Assembly (NCBI RefSeq): GCF_900111935.1 | Contig: NZ_FOYN01000002.1 | Coordinates: 744,001 to 808,000, forward strand | Length of the DNA stretch: 64,000 nt | From: Halorubrum sodomense | Lineage (GTDB): Archaea; Halobacteriota; Halobacteria; Halobacteriales; Haloferacaceae | Direction of reading: 5' to 3' | Shown here: in pieces, positions 17,491-26,894 of the stretch | Layout of the letters: each line of letters begins with the position of its first letter | Numbering within the stretch: position 1 is the first letter of the stretch | Notes under the pieces: generated by a model | Seen by the model: the letters and a program-made list of their open reading frames with translations, nothing else | Database searches by the model: none | Told to the model about the DNA's origin: nothing | Made by a program: the position numbers and the translations under genes

Positions 17491-18492
17491 ATGACGGACA
17501 CGACGACAACGACCCCGTACGCGACGACCGAATCGACAGACGGAGAAGCGACCGACGCCCCCTTCGAGGGCGTCTATCCGGCGATGACGACACCGTTCAC
17601 CGACGGCGACGCGGTCGACCACGACCAGCTCGCCGCGAACGCCCGGTTCCTGGAGCGCGCCGGCGTCGACGGGGTCGTCCCCGTCGGCTCGACGGGCGAG
17701 TCGGCGACGATGAGCCACGACGAGCACGTCGCCGTGATCGAGACGGTCCGCGACGCCTTAGACGACATCCCGGTGATCGCGGGCACCGGCTCGAACAACA
17801 CCGCGGAGGCGCTCTCGCTGTCGCGGCGCGCGGCCGACGCGGGCGCCGACGGCCTGCTCCTCATCTCTCCGTACTACAACAAGCCCGAACCCGCGGGCTT
17901 CCTCGAACACTACCGGACCATCGCCGACGAGGTCGACATCCCGCAGATCGTCTACAACGTGCCCAGCCGCACGGGGCAGTCGATCCCGGTCGACGTCACG
18001 GTCGAACTCGCGGAACACCCGAACATCCGGGGGTACAAGGCTGCTTCCGGCGACCTCAACCTCATCAGCGAGGTGATAGAGCGGACCCGGGACGAGGCGT
18101 TCGCGGTGCTGTCGGGCGACGACGGCCTCACGCTGCCGGTCCTCTCTATCGGCGGCGCGGGCACGATCAGCGTCGTCGCCAACGTCGAGCCCGAGCGCAC
18201 CTGCGCGATGGTCGGCGCCGCGCTCTCGGGCGACTACGACCGCGCGCGGGCGCTCCACCACGAGCTCTCGCCGCTCGTCCGCGAGCTGTTCGCCGAGACG
18301 AACCCGATCCCGGTCAAGGAGGCGATGCACATCCGCGGGCGGGGCGGACCCCGCGTCCGCTCACCGCTCTCGCGGCTCTCGGAGGACCGTCGCGAGTCGC
18401 TCCGCGACCTGCTGGCCGCGTACGACGAGCGCGCCCCGGGAACGATCGACCCGACGGCCGTCGACCCCGCGGCGACGGAGGGCGCCGAATGA
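17491..18492 (+). CDS. dapA: 4-hydroxy-tetrahydrodipicolinate synthase
   Basis: First committed enzyme of lysine synthesis by the diaminopimelate route; condenses pyruvate with aspartate semialdehyde. Of 333 residues, the first 27 and last 30 extend beyond the usual 290-residue core. The Schiff-base lysine is in IRGYKAASGDL, the proton relay Thr-Thr/Tyr region in PVGSTGESATM and YNVPSRTGQ. It opens a cluster of six lysine genes with overlapping ends, and its stop overlaps the dapB ATG. Confidence 0.95.
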   Translation: MTDTTTTTPYATTESTDGEATDAPFEGVYPAMTTPFTDGDAVDHDQLAANARFLERAGVDGVVPVGSTGESATMSHDEHVAVIETVRDALDDIPVIAGTGSNNTAEALSLSRRAADAGADGLLLISPYYNKPEPAGFLEHYRTIADEVDIPQIVYNVPSRTGQSIPVDVTVELAEHPNIRGYKAASGDLNLISEVIERTRDEAFAVLSGDDGLTLPVLSIGGAGTISVVANVEPERTCAMVGAALSGDYDRARALHHELSPLVRELFAETNPIPVKEAMHIRGRGGPRVRSPLSRLSEDRRESLRDLLAAYDERAPGTIDPTAVDPAATEGAE

Positions 18493-19289
18493 GCGATGCC
18501 GGCGACCCCGCCGGTGACCTCCGGATCGCCGTCACCGGCGCGGGCGGCCGGATGGGCCGAGAGGTGATCGAGGCGGCCGCCGACCGCGAGGCCGTCGCCG
18601 TCGCGGTCGCGGTCAACCGCACGGAGATCGACCCCGTGGCGGGCGTCGCGGTCAACGACGCCGACGACCTCGACGAACTGCTCGCGAGCGAGGCGCCGGA
18701 CGTCCTCGTCGACTTCACCGGTCCCGACTCGGCGGTCGCGTACGCCGAGGCCTGCGCGGACGCCGGCGTCCCGCTCGTCACCGGGACGACCGGGTTCTCG
18801 GACGCGCAGGTCGATAGCCTCCGGGCCGCGAGCGACGCGGTCCCCGTCCTCAAGGCGTCGAACTTCGCGCGCGGCGTCGCCGCGCTCCGCCGGGCGGTCC
18901 GCGAGGCCGCCGCGGCGCTGCCCGGCTACGACGTGGAGCTGACGGAGACGCACCACAACGCCAAGCGCGACGCCCCCTCCGGCACCGCGAAGTCGATCCT
19001 CGACGACGTGGAGGACGCCCGCGACGACCTCGACGAGCGCGTCCACGGCCGCGAGGGAGACGCCCCCCGGAGCCCGGGCGAGGTCGGCGTCCACGCCCGC
19101 CGCGCGGGCGACGTGACCGGCGAACACGAGGTCCTGCTGGCCGGGAACCGCGAGACGCTCGAGCTCACGCACCGCGCCGGCGACCGCGGGGTGTTCGCCG
19201 AGGGCGCGCTCGACGCCGCCGCGTGGCTCGCTGACCGCGACCCGGGCTGGTACGGGTTCGGCGACGTGCTGGACGCGGGCGAGAAATAA
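18489..19289 (+). CDS. dapB: 4-hydroxy-tetrahydrodipicolinate reductase
   Basis: Second enzyme of the pathway, NAD(P)H-dependent, 266 residues. Nucleotide-binding loop GAGGRMGREV starts at about residue 17, the family signature TETHHNAKRDAPSGTA is in the middle, and VTGTTGFSD marks the active-site loop. The ATG at 18489 overlaps the dapA TGA by four bases. Confidence 0.95.
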   Translation: MSDAGDPAGDLRIAVTGAGGRMGREVIEAAADREAVAVAVAVNRTEIDPVAGVAVNDADDLDELLASEAPDVLVDFTGPDSAVAYAEACADAGVPLVTGTTGFSDAQVDSLRAASDAVPVLKASNFARGVAALRRAVREAAAALPGYDVELTETHHNAKRDAPSGTAKSILDDVEDARDDLDERVHGREGDAPRSPGEVGVHARRAGDVTGEHEVLLAGNRETLELTHRAGDRGVFAEGALDAAAWLADRDPGWYGFGDVLDAGEK

Positions 19290-19312
19290 CTGCGGGGAAT
19301 CAGCATATCGAC

Positions 19313-19321
19313 GAGTAAATA
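19313..19321 (+). promoter_or_regulatory. Internal TATA-like box before dapD
   Basis: AGTAAATAC lies about 27-30 bases before the dapD ATG in a 57-base spacer, the only real gap in the lysine cluster. It suggests that dapD-lysA-dapF-dapE can be transcribed apart from dapAB. Confidence 0.5.
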
Positions 19322-19346
19322 CCGACACTCATCCATACACTACCCA

Positions 19347-20186
19347 ATGAGCCTCGAAGCCGACGTCGCCGACCTCTGGAACCGGTATCAGGACGGACTG
19401 ACCGCCGCGGACGCGAGCGACGCGGACGCGGCCGTGATCGACGAGTTCCTCGCTGCCTTGGAGGCCGGCGAGGTCCGCGCCGCCGAGAAGACCGGCGACG
19501 ACGTGACCTCGTGGGAGGCCAACGAGTGGGTCAAGCGGGGGATCCTGCTCAACTTCGGCCTCCGCGAGACGGAGCCGCGAGAGTACGGCGGCGTCACCTA
19601 CCACGACGTGCTCCCGCTGCGCGACACCGACGACCTCGCCGAACGCGGCACCCGGAACACGCCGGACGGGACCGCGATCCGCCGGGGCGCGTACCTCGGC
19701 AGCGACTGTATCATGATGAGCCCCTCGTTCGTCAACATGGGCGCGTACGTCGGCGACGGCACCCTCGTCGACTCCTGTGACACGGTCGGCTCCTGCGCGC
19801 AGCTCGGCGAGAACGTCAAGCTCGGCGCCAACACGCTGATCGGCGGCGTCCTCGAACCCGTTGAAGACGCGCCGGTGATCGTCGAGGACGGCGTCTCGCT
19901 CGGCGCCGGCTGCCGGGTCACCTCGGGATTCCGCGTCGGCGAGAACTCGATCGTCGGCGAGAACACGCTGCTCACGCCTCGGATCCCCGTCTACGACCTC
20001 GTCGAGGAGGAGGTCCTCTACGGCCACCTCCCGGCCGAGCGCCGCGCGTTCACCCGAATGGTCGAGTCGTCGGTCGGCGACCACGAGCTCTTCGAGGGCG
20101 GCGCGTACAAGCCCGCCGTCGTGGCGACGCACGTCGAGGAGGACACCCTCGAAGCGACGCGGCGGGAGGACGCGCTCCGCGAATGA
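19347..20186 (+). CDS. dapD: 2,3,4,5-tetrahydropyridine-2,6-dicarboxylate N-succinyltransferase
   Basis: Transfers succinyl from succinyl-CoA to tetrahydrodipicolinate, so this organism uses the succinylase branch. 279 residues with a helical N-terminus and a left-handed beta-helix made of hexapeptide repeats (for example YLGSDCIMMSPSFVNMGAYV and LGENVKLGANTLIGG). Its TGA overlaps the ATG of lysA. Confidence 0.94.
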   Translation: MSLEADVADLWNRYQDGLTAADASDADAAVIDEFLAALEAGEVRAAEKTGDDVTSWEANEWVKRGILLNFGLRETEPREYGGVTYHDVLPLRDTDDLAERGTRNTPDGTAIRRGAYLGSDCIMMSPSFVNMGAYVGDGTLVDSCDTVGSCAQLGENVKLGANTLIGGVLEPVEDAPVIVEDGVSLGAGCRVTSGFRVGENSIVGENTLLTPRIPVYDLVEEEVLYGHLPAERRAFTRMVESSVGDHELFEGGAYKPAVVATHVEEDTLEATRREDALRE

Positions 20187-21598
20187 GCGACCGCGACGCG
20201 GGCGGTACGGGCGACACAGGCGCGGAGGCGGCGGGCGAACCCGCCGGCGGCAACCCGCCGGTCCGCCGCCTGAGCGACTGGGACGCCGAGCGCCTTCACC
20301 GGCTCGCCGCCGCCCACGAGACCCCCCTGTACGTCCAGGACCTCGACCGCGTCCGCGAGAACTGCGAGCGGCTGCTCGCGGCGTTCCCCGACGCGGACGT
20401 GCGGTACGCCGTCAAGGCCCACACCGGGCGCGCCGTCCTGGAGGCCGTCCGCGACGCCGGCCTCGACGCGGAGTGCGCCTCTGCGGGCGAACTCGACCGC
20501 GCGCTCGCGGCCGGCTTCGACGGCTCGCGGCTGCACTACACCGCGGTCAATCCGCCGGCCCGCGACCTCGACCACGCCGCCGGCGTCGCGGCGGGGGAGC
20601 CGGGGATCACGGTCACTGTCGGCGCGGTCGACACCCTCGACCGCCTCGCGGAGCGCGGCTACGACGGCCGGGTCTGCGTCCGCGTGAACCCCGGCGTCGG
20701 CGCGGGCCACCACGAGAAGGTCACCACCGGCGGCGCGGCGAAGTTCGGGATCCCCTACGACCGCGCCGCCGATGCGGCCCGCGAGGCGGCCGAGCGCTTC
20801 GACCTAGTCGGGATCCACGCGCACGCCGGCTCCGGCATCGACCCGGACCAGCTGGACAGCCACCGCGAACTGGTCGCGCGGATGGGCGAGCTGGCCCGCG
20901 ACCTCGCGGACCCGGACGCGGCCGGCGACGGCGACGCCGCCGCGAGCGCCGATCCGATCGCCCTCGAATACGTCGATGTCGGCGGCGGGTTCGGCGTTCC
21001 CTACGAGGAGGACGCCCCGCCGCTCGACCTCCCGGCGGTCGCGGCGGCGACGCGGGAGGCGGTCGCGCCGCTCCCTGAGGACACCGACCTCGCGATAGAG
21101 CCCGGACGCTACGTGGTCGCCGACGCGGGCGTCCTCCTGACGCGCGTGAACACCGTGAAGCCGACGCCGGACGAGACGGTCGTCGGCGTCGACGCGGGGA
21201 TGACCGACCTCCTGCGTCCGGCGATGTACGACGCCTATCACCCGATCCGCAACCTCGGGGGCGGACGGGCGCGCGACGGGGGCGACGCCCCCTCGGTCGC
21301 GGAGCGGGAGGCAACCCCTGTCACGGTCGCCGGACCTATCTGTGAGACCGGCGATACTCTCTGTAAGGACCGAGCGCTCGCCGACCCGGCCCGCGGGGAC
21401 CTCCTCGCGGTCGGCGTCGCGGGCGCGTACGGCTACGAGATGGCGAGCCAATACAACTCACGACCGCGGCCCGCGGAGGTCGCGCTCGACGACGGAACCG
21501 CGACGATCGCCCGGCGTCGAGAGACGCTCGGGGACCTGCTGACGGTCGAGCGAGGGGCGGCTCCCGACGGCGACGACCGACCGGAGGGCGACCGATGA
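20183..21598 (+). CDS. lysA: Diaminopimelate decarboxylase
   Basis: Last step to L-lysine, PLP-dependent, 471 residues. PLP lysine in VRYAVKAHTGR, the glycine-rich phosphate loop in VDVGGGFGVPY, active-site Cys in GPICETGDTL and EPGRYVVADAG for substrate binding. An N-terminal Gly/Ala-rich extension of about 30 residues precedes the barrel. Overlaps both neighbours by four bases. Confidence 0.95.
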   Translation: MSDRDAGGTGDTGAEAAGEPAGGNPPVRRLSDWDAERLHRLAAAHETPLYVQDLDRVRENCERLLAAFPDADVRYAVKAHTGRAVLEAVRDAGLDAECASAGELDRALAAGFDGSRLHYTAVNPPARDLDHAAGVAAGEPGITVTVGAVDTLDRLAERGYDGRVCVRVNPGVGAGHHEKVTTGGAAKFGIPYDRAADAAREAAERFDLVGIHAHAGSGIDPDQLDSHRELVARMGELARDLADPDAAGDGDAAASADPIALEYVDVGGGFGVPYEEDAPPLDLPAVAAATREAVAPLPEDTDLAIEPGRYVVADAGVLLTRVNTVKPTPDETVVGVDAGMTDLLRPAMYDAYHPIRNLGGGRARDGGDAPSVAEREATPVTVAGPICETGDTLCKDRALADPARGDLLAVGVAGAYGYEMASQYNSRPRPAEVALDDGTATIARRRETLGDLLTVERGAAPDGDDRPEGDR

Positions 21599-22560
21599 AC
21601 ACCCACGCCGTCCCGGTCGAGAAGTACCACGGCACGGGCAACGACTTCCTCGTCGTCGACGCGGCCGCCGAGGACGTCGGCGACCGAGCGGCGTTCGCGC
21701 GGGCGCACTGCGACCGCGAGACGGGCGTCGACGGGGGCGACTTCGGCGCCGCACTCCCGCGCGACGGCGACGCGGACCGCGACGCATCCGGGGGTCGACG
21801 CGGCGCCGACGGCGTCCTCTTTCTCAGCGTCGATGAGCGGTTCGACCCGACTCGGGTCGTGATGACGCTGGTCCAGCCGGACGGCTCCACCGCGACGATG
21901 TGCGGCAACGGCGCCCGCGTCGTCGCGCGGTGGGCCCACGACCGGACGGGCGACCGCGAGTTCATGATCGACACCCAGGCCGGCACCCGGCGCGCCACCG
22001 TGACCGCGGACGCGACCGCCGCCGCCATCGAGATGGGCGTGCCGACGTTCGACCCCCGCCGCGTCCCGGTCGCCCGCGACGGCGCGCTCGCGGACGAACC
22101 GCTGATCGACGAGGCGGTCGAGGGGTTGACCGTTACCGCCGTCAACACCGGCGTTCCGCACGCGGTCGCGTTCGTCGACGGCGGTCGCGACGACCCCGAC
22201 GGGATCGACGGGGTCGACCTCGACGCGGTCGCGCCGCCGGTCCGCCACGCCGACATCTTCCCCGAGGGCGCGAACGTGAACCTCGCGGCGGTCGTCGACG
22301 ACGGCGCTGGCGACGGCCCCGCGGTCCTCGACCAGCGTACCTTCGAGCGCGGCGTCGAGGGCGAGACGCGCTCCTGCGGCACCGGCGCGGTCGCGGTCGT
22401 CGCGGTTGCCCGCCGACTCGGGCTGATCGACGGCGACGACGCCGTGAGCCGCCCGCCGGGCGGCGAACTGGAGATCACGGTCCCCGACTCCGGCCACGCC
22501 ACCCTCACCGGTCCGGTCGCCCACGAGTTCTCGGGGACGCTCCCCGCCGACCCGCGATGA
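21595..22560 (+). CDS. dapF: Diaminopimelate epimerase
   Basis: Converts LL- to meso-diaminopimelate using two cysteines, both present in their motifs: TMCGNGARVVAR and RSCGTGAVAVVA. 321 residues, slightly longer than the 275 of bacteria because of an acidic insertion near residues 40-75 (DGGDFGAALPRDGDADRDAS). Overlaps lysA and dapE by four bases each. Confidence 0.95.
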   Translation: MNTHAVPVEKYHGTGNDFLVVDAAAEDVGDRAAFARAHCDRETGVDGGDFGAALPRDGDADRDASGGRRGADGVLFLSVDERFDPTRVVMTLVQPDGSTATMCGNGARVVARWAHDRTGDREFMIDTQAGTRRATVTADATAAAIEMGVPTFDPRRVPVARDGALADEPLIDEAVEGLTVTAVNTGVPHAVAFVDGGRDDPDGIDGVDLDAVAPPVRHADIFPEGANVNLAAVVDDGAGDGPAVLDQRTFERGVEGETRSCGTGAVAVVAVARRLGLIDGDDAVSRPPGGELEITVPDSGHATLTGPVAHEFSGTLPADPR

Positions 22561-23810
22561 GCGAAGGGTCCGACGCCGGTTCCGACGCTGACGCCGGCTC
22601 CGGCTTCGATCCGGTCTCGTTCCTCGAAGCCGCGGTTCGGATCCCCTCGCACGAGTCTGTCGACGAGACCCGCGAGTTCGTCGTCGACCTGCTGGAGCGG
22701 CGCGGCGCAGACCCCGCGGTCGTCGCGGACGGGTGCGTCCTCGCGGAGAGGCGCTCGCCGGCGCCCGAGGCCGGCCCGAACCTCGTGTTGAACACCCATC
22801 TCGACACCGTGACGCCGCACGTCCCGTTCGATCGGGGGGAAGCTCACGGGGACGAGCGGGGAGGGTCGGCGTCGAACGAGGGGGGAGAGGGAGACGCCGG
22901 GGAAGTGATCCGCGGCCGCGGCGCCTGCGACGCGAAGGGCCCGCTCGCGGCGCTGCTCTCGGGGTTCCTCGCCGCCGACCCCGACCGCGGCCGGGTCACG
23001 CTCGCGCTCACGCCCGACGAGGAGGCGCTCTCCCTCGGCGCGGCGGCGCTGACGGGGCGGCTTCCGGGGACCGTCGACCGGCTCGACGGCGACCTGTTCC
23101 TCGTGGGCGAGCCGACCGGCCTCGACGCGTGTCCCGCCGCGAAGGGCCGTTTTCAGGCGACGGTCGAGCTGTCGGGGACGGCCGCCCACGCCGCGGAGTC
23201 CGCCGGGGCGAACGCGGTCGCGGCCGCCGAGGACGCGCTCGCCGCGATCCGGACGTTCGACGCGGACGCGACGGTCCACCCGCAATTGGGGCCGCCGAAG
23301 CTCACCCCGACGGTCATCGAGGGCGGCGCGGCGACGAATCAGGTGCCGGCGGACTGCGAGGTCACCGTCGATCGGCGGAGCGTCCCGCCGGAGACGGCAG
23401 AGGGATTCCGGTCGTCGCTCGCGGACGCGGTGCGGGAGTCGCTCGCTGCCGGCGCGGCCGGCGACCGCGGCGTCGACGCGGCGGTCTCTCTGACCGACCG
23501 GGAATCACCGTTCCTAGAGGCGTTCGCGACGGATACGGACCACGAAATCGTCAGCACGGTCGCGGACGCGGCGCGCGAGGCGGGCGACGCTGTCGGCCTG
23601 CCGAGCGAGCGCGGCGGCGACGTCCGGCCGTTCGGCGCCGCGACGGAGGCCTCCTACTTCGCGCCGGCGCCGACGGTCGTGTTCGGACCCGGGGACCTCG
23701 CCGACGAGGCGGGCGCGGTCGCGCACGCCGAACGGGAGTACGTGCGTGTTCGCGAGGTGGAGGCGGCCGCGGCGGCGGTCGAGGACGCGGTCGCGACGCT
23801 GCTCGGGTAG
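22557..23810 (+). CDS. dapE: Succinyl-diaminopimelate desuccinylase, M20 family
   Basis: Removes succinate from N-succinyl-LL-diaminopimelate; zinc-dependent M20 peptidase fold, 417 residues. Metal ligands and catalytic residues: His in NTHLDTVTPH, Asp in RGRGACDAKGPLAA, Glu-Glu in ALTPDEEALSLG and Glu in LVGEPTGLD. An acidic Ser/Gly insert at about 95-118 is typical halophilic decoration. Family members vary in substrate, but the position directly after dapF makes the lysine role likely. Confidence 0.9.
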   Translation: MSEGSDAGSDADAGSGFDPVSFLEAAVRIPSHESVDETREFVVDLLERRGADPAVVADGCVLAERRSPAPEAGPNLVLNTHLDTVTPHVPFDRGEAHGDERGGSASNEGGEGDAGEVIRGRGACDAKGPLAALLSGFLAADPDRGRVTLALTPDEEALSLGAAALTGRLPGTVDRLDGDLFLVGEPTGLDACPAAKGRFQATVELSGTAAHAAESAGANAVAAAEDALAAIRTFDADATVHPQLGPPKLTPTVIEGGAATNQVPADCEVTVDRRSVPPETAEGFRSSLADAVRESLAAGAAGDRGVDAAVSLTDRESPFLEAFATDTDHEIVSTVADAAREAGDAVGLPSERGGDVRPFGAATEASYFAPAPTVVFGPGDLADEAGAVAHAEREYVRVREVEAAAAAVEDAVATLLG

Positions 23811-23838
23811 CGGCGCGAGGGGGGCGTACCGCCGCCGA

Positions 23839-24336
23839 CTAGAGCAGGAACGTCTCCTCCTTCTCCGCGAGGTCGACGAAGTCGTCGGCGGCGTCGATCA
23901 GTTCGTCGGCGGCCGAGTTGCCGAACCCCATCGCCTCCACCCGGACCCCCTCGTGACGGAGGTGCGAGCAGAGTCGCGCGAAGTCGCCGTCGCCGGTACA
24001 GAGGACGACGGTGTCGACGTGGCTCGCGAGCGAGACGGCGTCGAGGCTCATTCCGAGGTCCCAGTCGGCCTTCTTCGAGCCGTCGGCGAACGTCTTGATC
24101 TCCTTGATCTTCGTCTCGAAGCCGATGTCGCGGAGCGCCTCGAAGAAGCTCTCCTCCTCGGGGGAGTCGGCGCGGATCACGTACGCGATGGCACGCACCA
24201 GCGACCGGTCGGAAACGGCCTCATCGAGGAGGCCGGAGTAGTCGATGTTCCGCGAGTAAACGCTCTGTGCGGAGTGATACAGGTTCTGCGAGTCCGCCAA
24301 CACCGCGACGCGCTGGTCCGGGTGAATGTCGGTCAT
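23839..24336 (-). CDS. NYN-domain (LabA/DUF88-like) putative ribonuclease
   Basis: 165 residues of a PIN-like NYN fold. Acidic residues of the metal site are seen in VAVLADSQNLYHSA, KKADWDLGMSLDAV and VVLCTGDGDFARL. Such proteins are taken to be metal-dependent RNases or RNA-binding regulators. Convergent with dapE and divergent from the next gene; an in-frame extension upstream of 24336 lacks protein-like character. Confidence 0.85.
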   Translation of the reverse strand: MTDIHPDQRVAVLADSQNLYHSAQSVYSRNIDYSGLLDEAVSDRSLVRAIAYVIRADSPEEESFFEALRDIGFETKIKEIKTFADGSKKADWDLGMSLDAVSLASHVDTVVLCTGDGDFARLCSHLRHEGVRVEAMGFGNSAADELIDAADDFVDLAEKEETFLL

Positions 24337-24453
24337 ACGTCCCCCTTCACCGCCCGCGGTTAGGGGCTTTGGGATCGTCGCGCCCGCGATCGCGGCGTCG
24401 CGGTTCCACCGGTGACCACCATGGTTTATGCCCGGCGCTGAAGACCGTGGGCC

Positions 24454-25557
24454 ATGGACGAAAAGCGGTTCGTCGTCGCCCTCTTCGGCCTCGCGGTCGC
24501 GTCCGTCGCCGGCTACGTGGCCTATCGGTTCGTCGCCCCGCTCACCGTCGCCGTCTTCCTCTACTACTCGACGCGGCGCTTCTACCACCAACTCGAACGC
24601 TTCCGGCTCCCGGCCCGGGTGCGTGCGGTCGTGTCGCTGTCGGTCATCGGCGTCCCGCTCATCGGACTGGTGGGATACACGCTGGTGTTGCTCGTCCTGG
24701 AAGCGCGGCGGTTCATCGAGACCTATCCGGTGGCCGACACCATCGGCGCGGAGAACTCCGTGATCGCCGACCTCGCGGAGCTGTCGAACCCGACGACGGA
24801 CGAGCTGCTCGCGGCGTACCGATCCGGCCAGTTCGACCCCCTGATCGACCTCGTCTCCGAGCAGGCGTCGCTGCTGGCGAGCACGCTGTCGGGGCTCGCG
24901 TTAAACCTCCTCATCACCGTCGTCGTCACGTACTACCTGCTCATCGACGGTTCCCGGTTCCACGACTGGCTGCTCACCTTCGACGACGACGCGGTCGTCC
25001 GCGAGTACCTCGAGACCGCCGACGACGAGCTGGAGGCGGTGCTGTACGGGAACCTCCTCAACGTCATCGCGATCGCGATCATCGCCGTCGTCACCTACCT
25101 CGCGTACAACGCGATCGCCCCCGCCGCGGTCGAGATCCCGTATCCGACGCTCGCCGGTGCGCTCACCGGGGTCGCCAGCCTGATCCCCGTGATCGGGATG
25201 AAGATCGTCTACGTCCCGCTGGCGGCCGCGATGTCGATTCCGGTCGCGCTCGACGGCGACGTCTCGCTCCTCGCGTACGTCGCCGGGTTCCTCGCCGTCG
25301 CGGCCGTGATCGTCGACACCATCCCCGACATCGTCCTCCGGCCGTACTTCAGCGGCGAGACGACGCACGTCGGGCTGCTCATGCTCGCGTACATCTTCGG
25401 CCCGGTCGTGTTCGGCTTCCACGGGCTGTTCCTCGCGCCGATCGTCCTCGTGTTGGCGCTGACGTTCGCCGACACCGCGCTGTTGCGTCTGCTCGGCGTG
25501 CGGCCGGATCGGGAGCCCGAGATCCCCGAGCATCAGCGCCGGCTGGACGAGTTCTGA
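24454..25557 (+). CDS. AI-2E transporter family (PerM-like) membrane protein
   Basis: 367 residues with about eight membrane helices in the typical arrangement: three at the N-terminus, a soluble helical domain (about 90-140), then five. The C-terminal AYIFGPVVFGFHGLFLAPIV and PVIGMKIVYVPL are family hallmarks. Members export small molecules or act as ion antiporters; the name does not prove AI-2 transport. TATA-like GTTTATG at 24424-24430. Confidence 0.88.
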   Translation: MDEKRFVVALFGLAVASVAGYVAYRFVAPLTVAVFLYYSTRRFYHQLERFRLPARVRAVVSLSVIGVPLIGLVGYTLVLLVLEARRFIETYPVADTIGAENSVIADLAELSNPTTDELLAAYRSGQFDPLIDLVSEQASLLASTLSGLALNLLITVVVTYYLLIDGSRFHDWLLTFDDDAVVREYLETADDELEAVLYGNLLNVIAIAIIAVVTYLAYNAIAPAAVEIPYPTLAGALTGVASLIPVIGMKIVYVPLAAAMSIPVALDGDVSLLAYVAGFLAVAAVIVDTIPDIVLRPYFSGETTHVGLLMLAYIFGPVVFGFHGLFLAPIVLVLALTFADTALLRLLGVRPDREPEIPEHQRRLDEF

Positions 25558-25634
25558 GCCGTCGGGGGCGCCGCGTCGACGCGGTCGCTGCCGCGGCGCG
25601 AACGCTCGACCGATCGGCCGCGGCGAGCCGAAGT

Positions 25635-25641
25635 CATATAT
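25635..25641 (+). promoter_or_regulatory. TATA-like box of the tubulin-like gene
   Basis: CATATAT centred 27-28 bases before the ATG at 25666; fixes the start and indicates a leaderless mRNA. Confidence 0.55.
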
Positions 25642-25665
25642 CCCCGCTCGACGACCGGGGCACGT

Positions 25666-26817
25666 ATGCGACTACACGTCATCGGCCTCGGCGGGGCCGG
25701 GGGTCGGATCGCCGACCGGCTCGCCGCCGCCCACGACGACGACCCGTTCCTGGCGGGCGTCAACGCGTTCGACACCGACATGGACGCGCTCGGGACGCTG
25801 GACGCGCTCCGCGAGGAGCGCCGGTACCGGTTCGGTGACGCCGCGGGCGGCGACGGGCTCGGCGGCGACCTCCACGCGGGACGCCGCCTCGGTGACGCAC
25901 ACGCGAGCGAACTCGGCAGGGCGATGGACGACCAGCGCCCGTCCCTCGCGGAGGCGTTCCTGATCGTCGTCGGCCTCGGCGGCGCGGCCGGGGCGGGCGC
26001 GGCGCCCGCGCTCGCGGAGGAGCTCTCGCGGCTCTACGACGCGCCGGTCTACGCCTTCGGGCTCCTTCCGACCCCGAGCGAGACCGAGGAACCGGACGGG
26101 GGAGAGAGTCCGACGAGCGCGGCCTCCGGAAGCGAGTCGCCGTCGGCGCCGCACCGCCCGCTGGCCGAGCGGAACGCCGCGCGGACGCTCGACGCGCTCT
26201 CGGACCGCTGCGCGGCGGTTCTCCCGTTCGACAACGCGGCGTGGCTCCGTCCGGGGGAGACGCTCGACGGGGCTCGCGACCGGCTCAACGGGGTCGCCGT
26301 CGAACGGATCTCGGCGCTGTTCGGCGCCGGTGAGACGCCAGAGGGGGCGGAGACGCCCCAGCAGGTGCTCGACGCGAGCGATGTCGCCCGGGCGGTGGGA
26401 AGCGACGGCGAAATCGCGGCGATCGGCCACGCGACGCAGGCGGTGGAGTCGCCCGGCGAGGGGTCCCGGTTCGGGCTCGGGCTGTTCGGCTCCTCGGAGC
26501 CGGCCGAGGTCGACACGAGCGCCGCGGTGTCGGCGATCGAGACGGTCATCCGGAAGGCGGCACGGGGGAAGAACACGATCGCGGTCCCGGAGGGGCGGGC
26601 CGACCGAACGCTGCTCGTGGTCGGCGGCCCGCCGGCGTGGCTCAACCGCGAGGCGATCGCTGACGGGCGGCGCTGGCTCGCCGAGGAGACCGGCTCGGAC
26701 GCCATCCTGAGCGGCGACGCGCCGGTCCCCGAGGGAGACGCCGTGTTCGCGGTCGTGATCCGCTCGGGCATCGACGAGCCGGACCGGGTCCGCGAGCTCC
26801 GCGAGACGATCGCGTGA
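25666..26817 (+). CDS. Divergent tubulin/FtsZ-superfamily-like protein
   Basis: 383 residues. The N-terminus RLHVIGLGGAGGRIADRL is a good match to the first nucleotide-phosphate loop of FtsZ, and GVNAFDTDMDAL follows where FtsZ has its second loop. The tubulin signature GGGTGTG is replaced by GGAAGAG (residues 105-111). A Ser/Pro/Glu-rich insert lies at about 130-160. It fits a poorly studied haloarchaeal group of non-canonical FtsZ-like proteins distinct from FtsZ1, FtsZ2 and CetZ. Whether it binds or splits GTP is doubtful. Confidence 0.65.
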   Translation: MRLHVIGLGGAGGRIADRLAAAHDDDPFLAGVNAFDTDMDALGTLDALREERRYRFGDAAGGDGLGGDLHAGRRLGDAHASELGRAMDDQRPSLAEAFLIVVGLGGAAGAGAAPALAEELSRLYDAPVYAFGLLPTPSETEEPDGGESPTSAASGSESPSAPHRPLAERNAARTLDALSDRCAAVLPFDNAAWLRPGETLDGARDRLNGVAVERISALFGAGETPEGAETPQQVLDASDVARAVGSDGEIAAIGHATQAVESPGEGSRFGLGLFGSSEPAEVDTSAAVSAIETVIRKAARGKNTIAVPEGRADRTLLVVGGPPAWLNREAIADGRRWLAEETGSDAILSGDAPVPEGDAVFAVVIRSGIDEPDRVRELRETIA

Positions 26818-26894
26818 CCGAGCCGCCGACGGCGCGGTCGAACGCGCGGACGCCGACCCGAACGGATTAAGCGCGTGGCGCGCCCAGTAGATCC

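Noticed and set aside
21336-23285. Long minus-strand frame opposite lysA-dapF-dapE
   Set aside because: Shadow of the lysine genes; no motif, Arg/Ser-rich.
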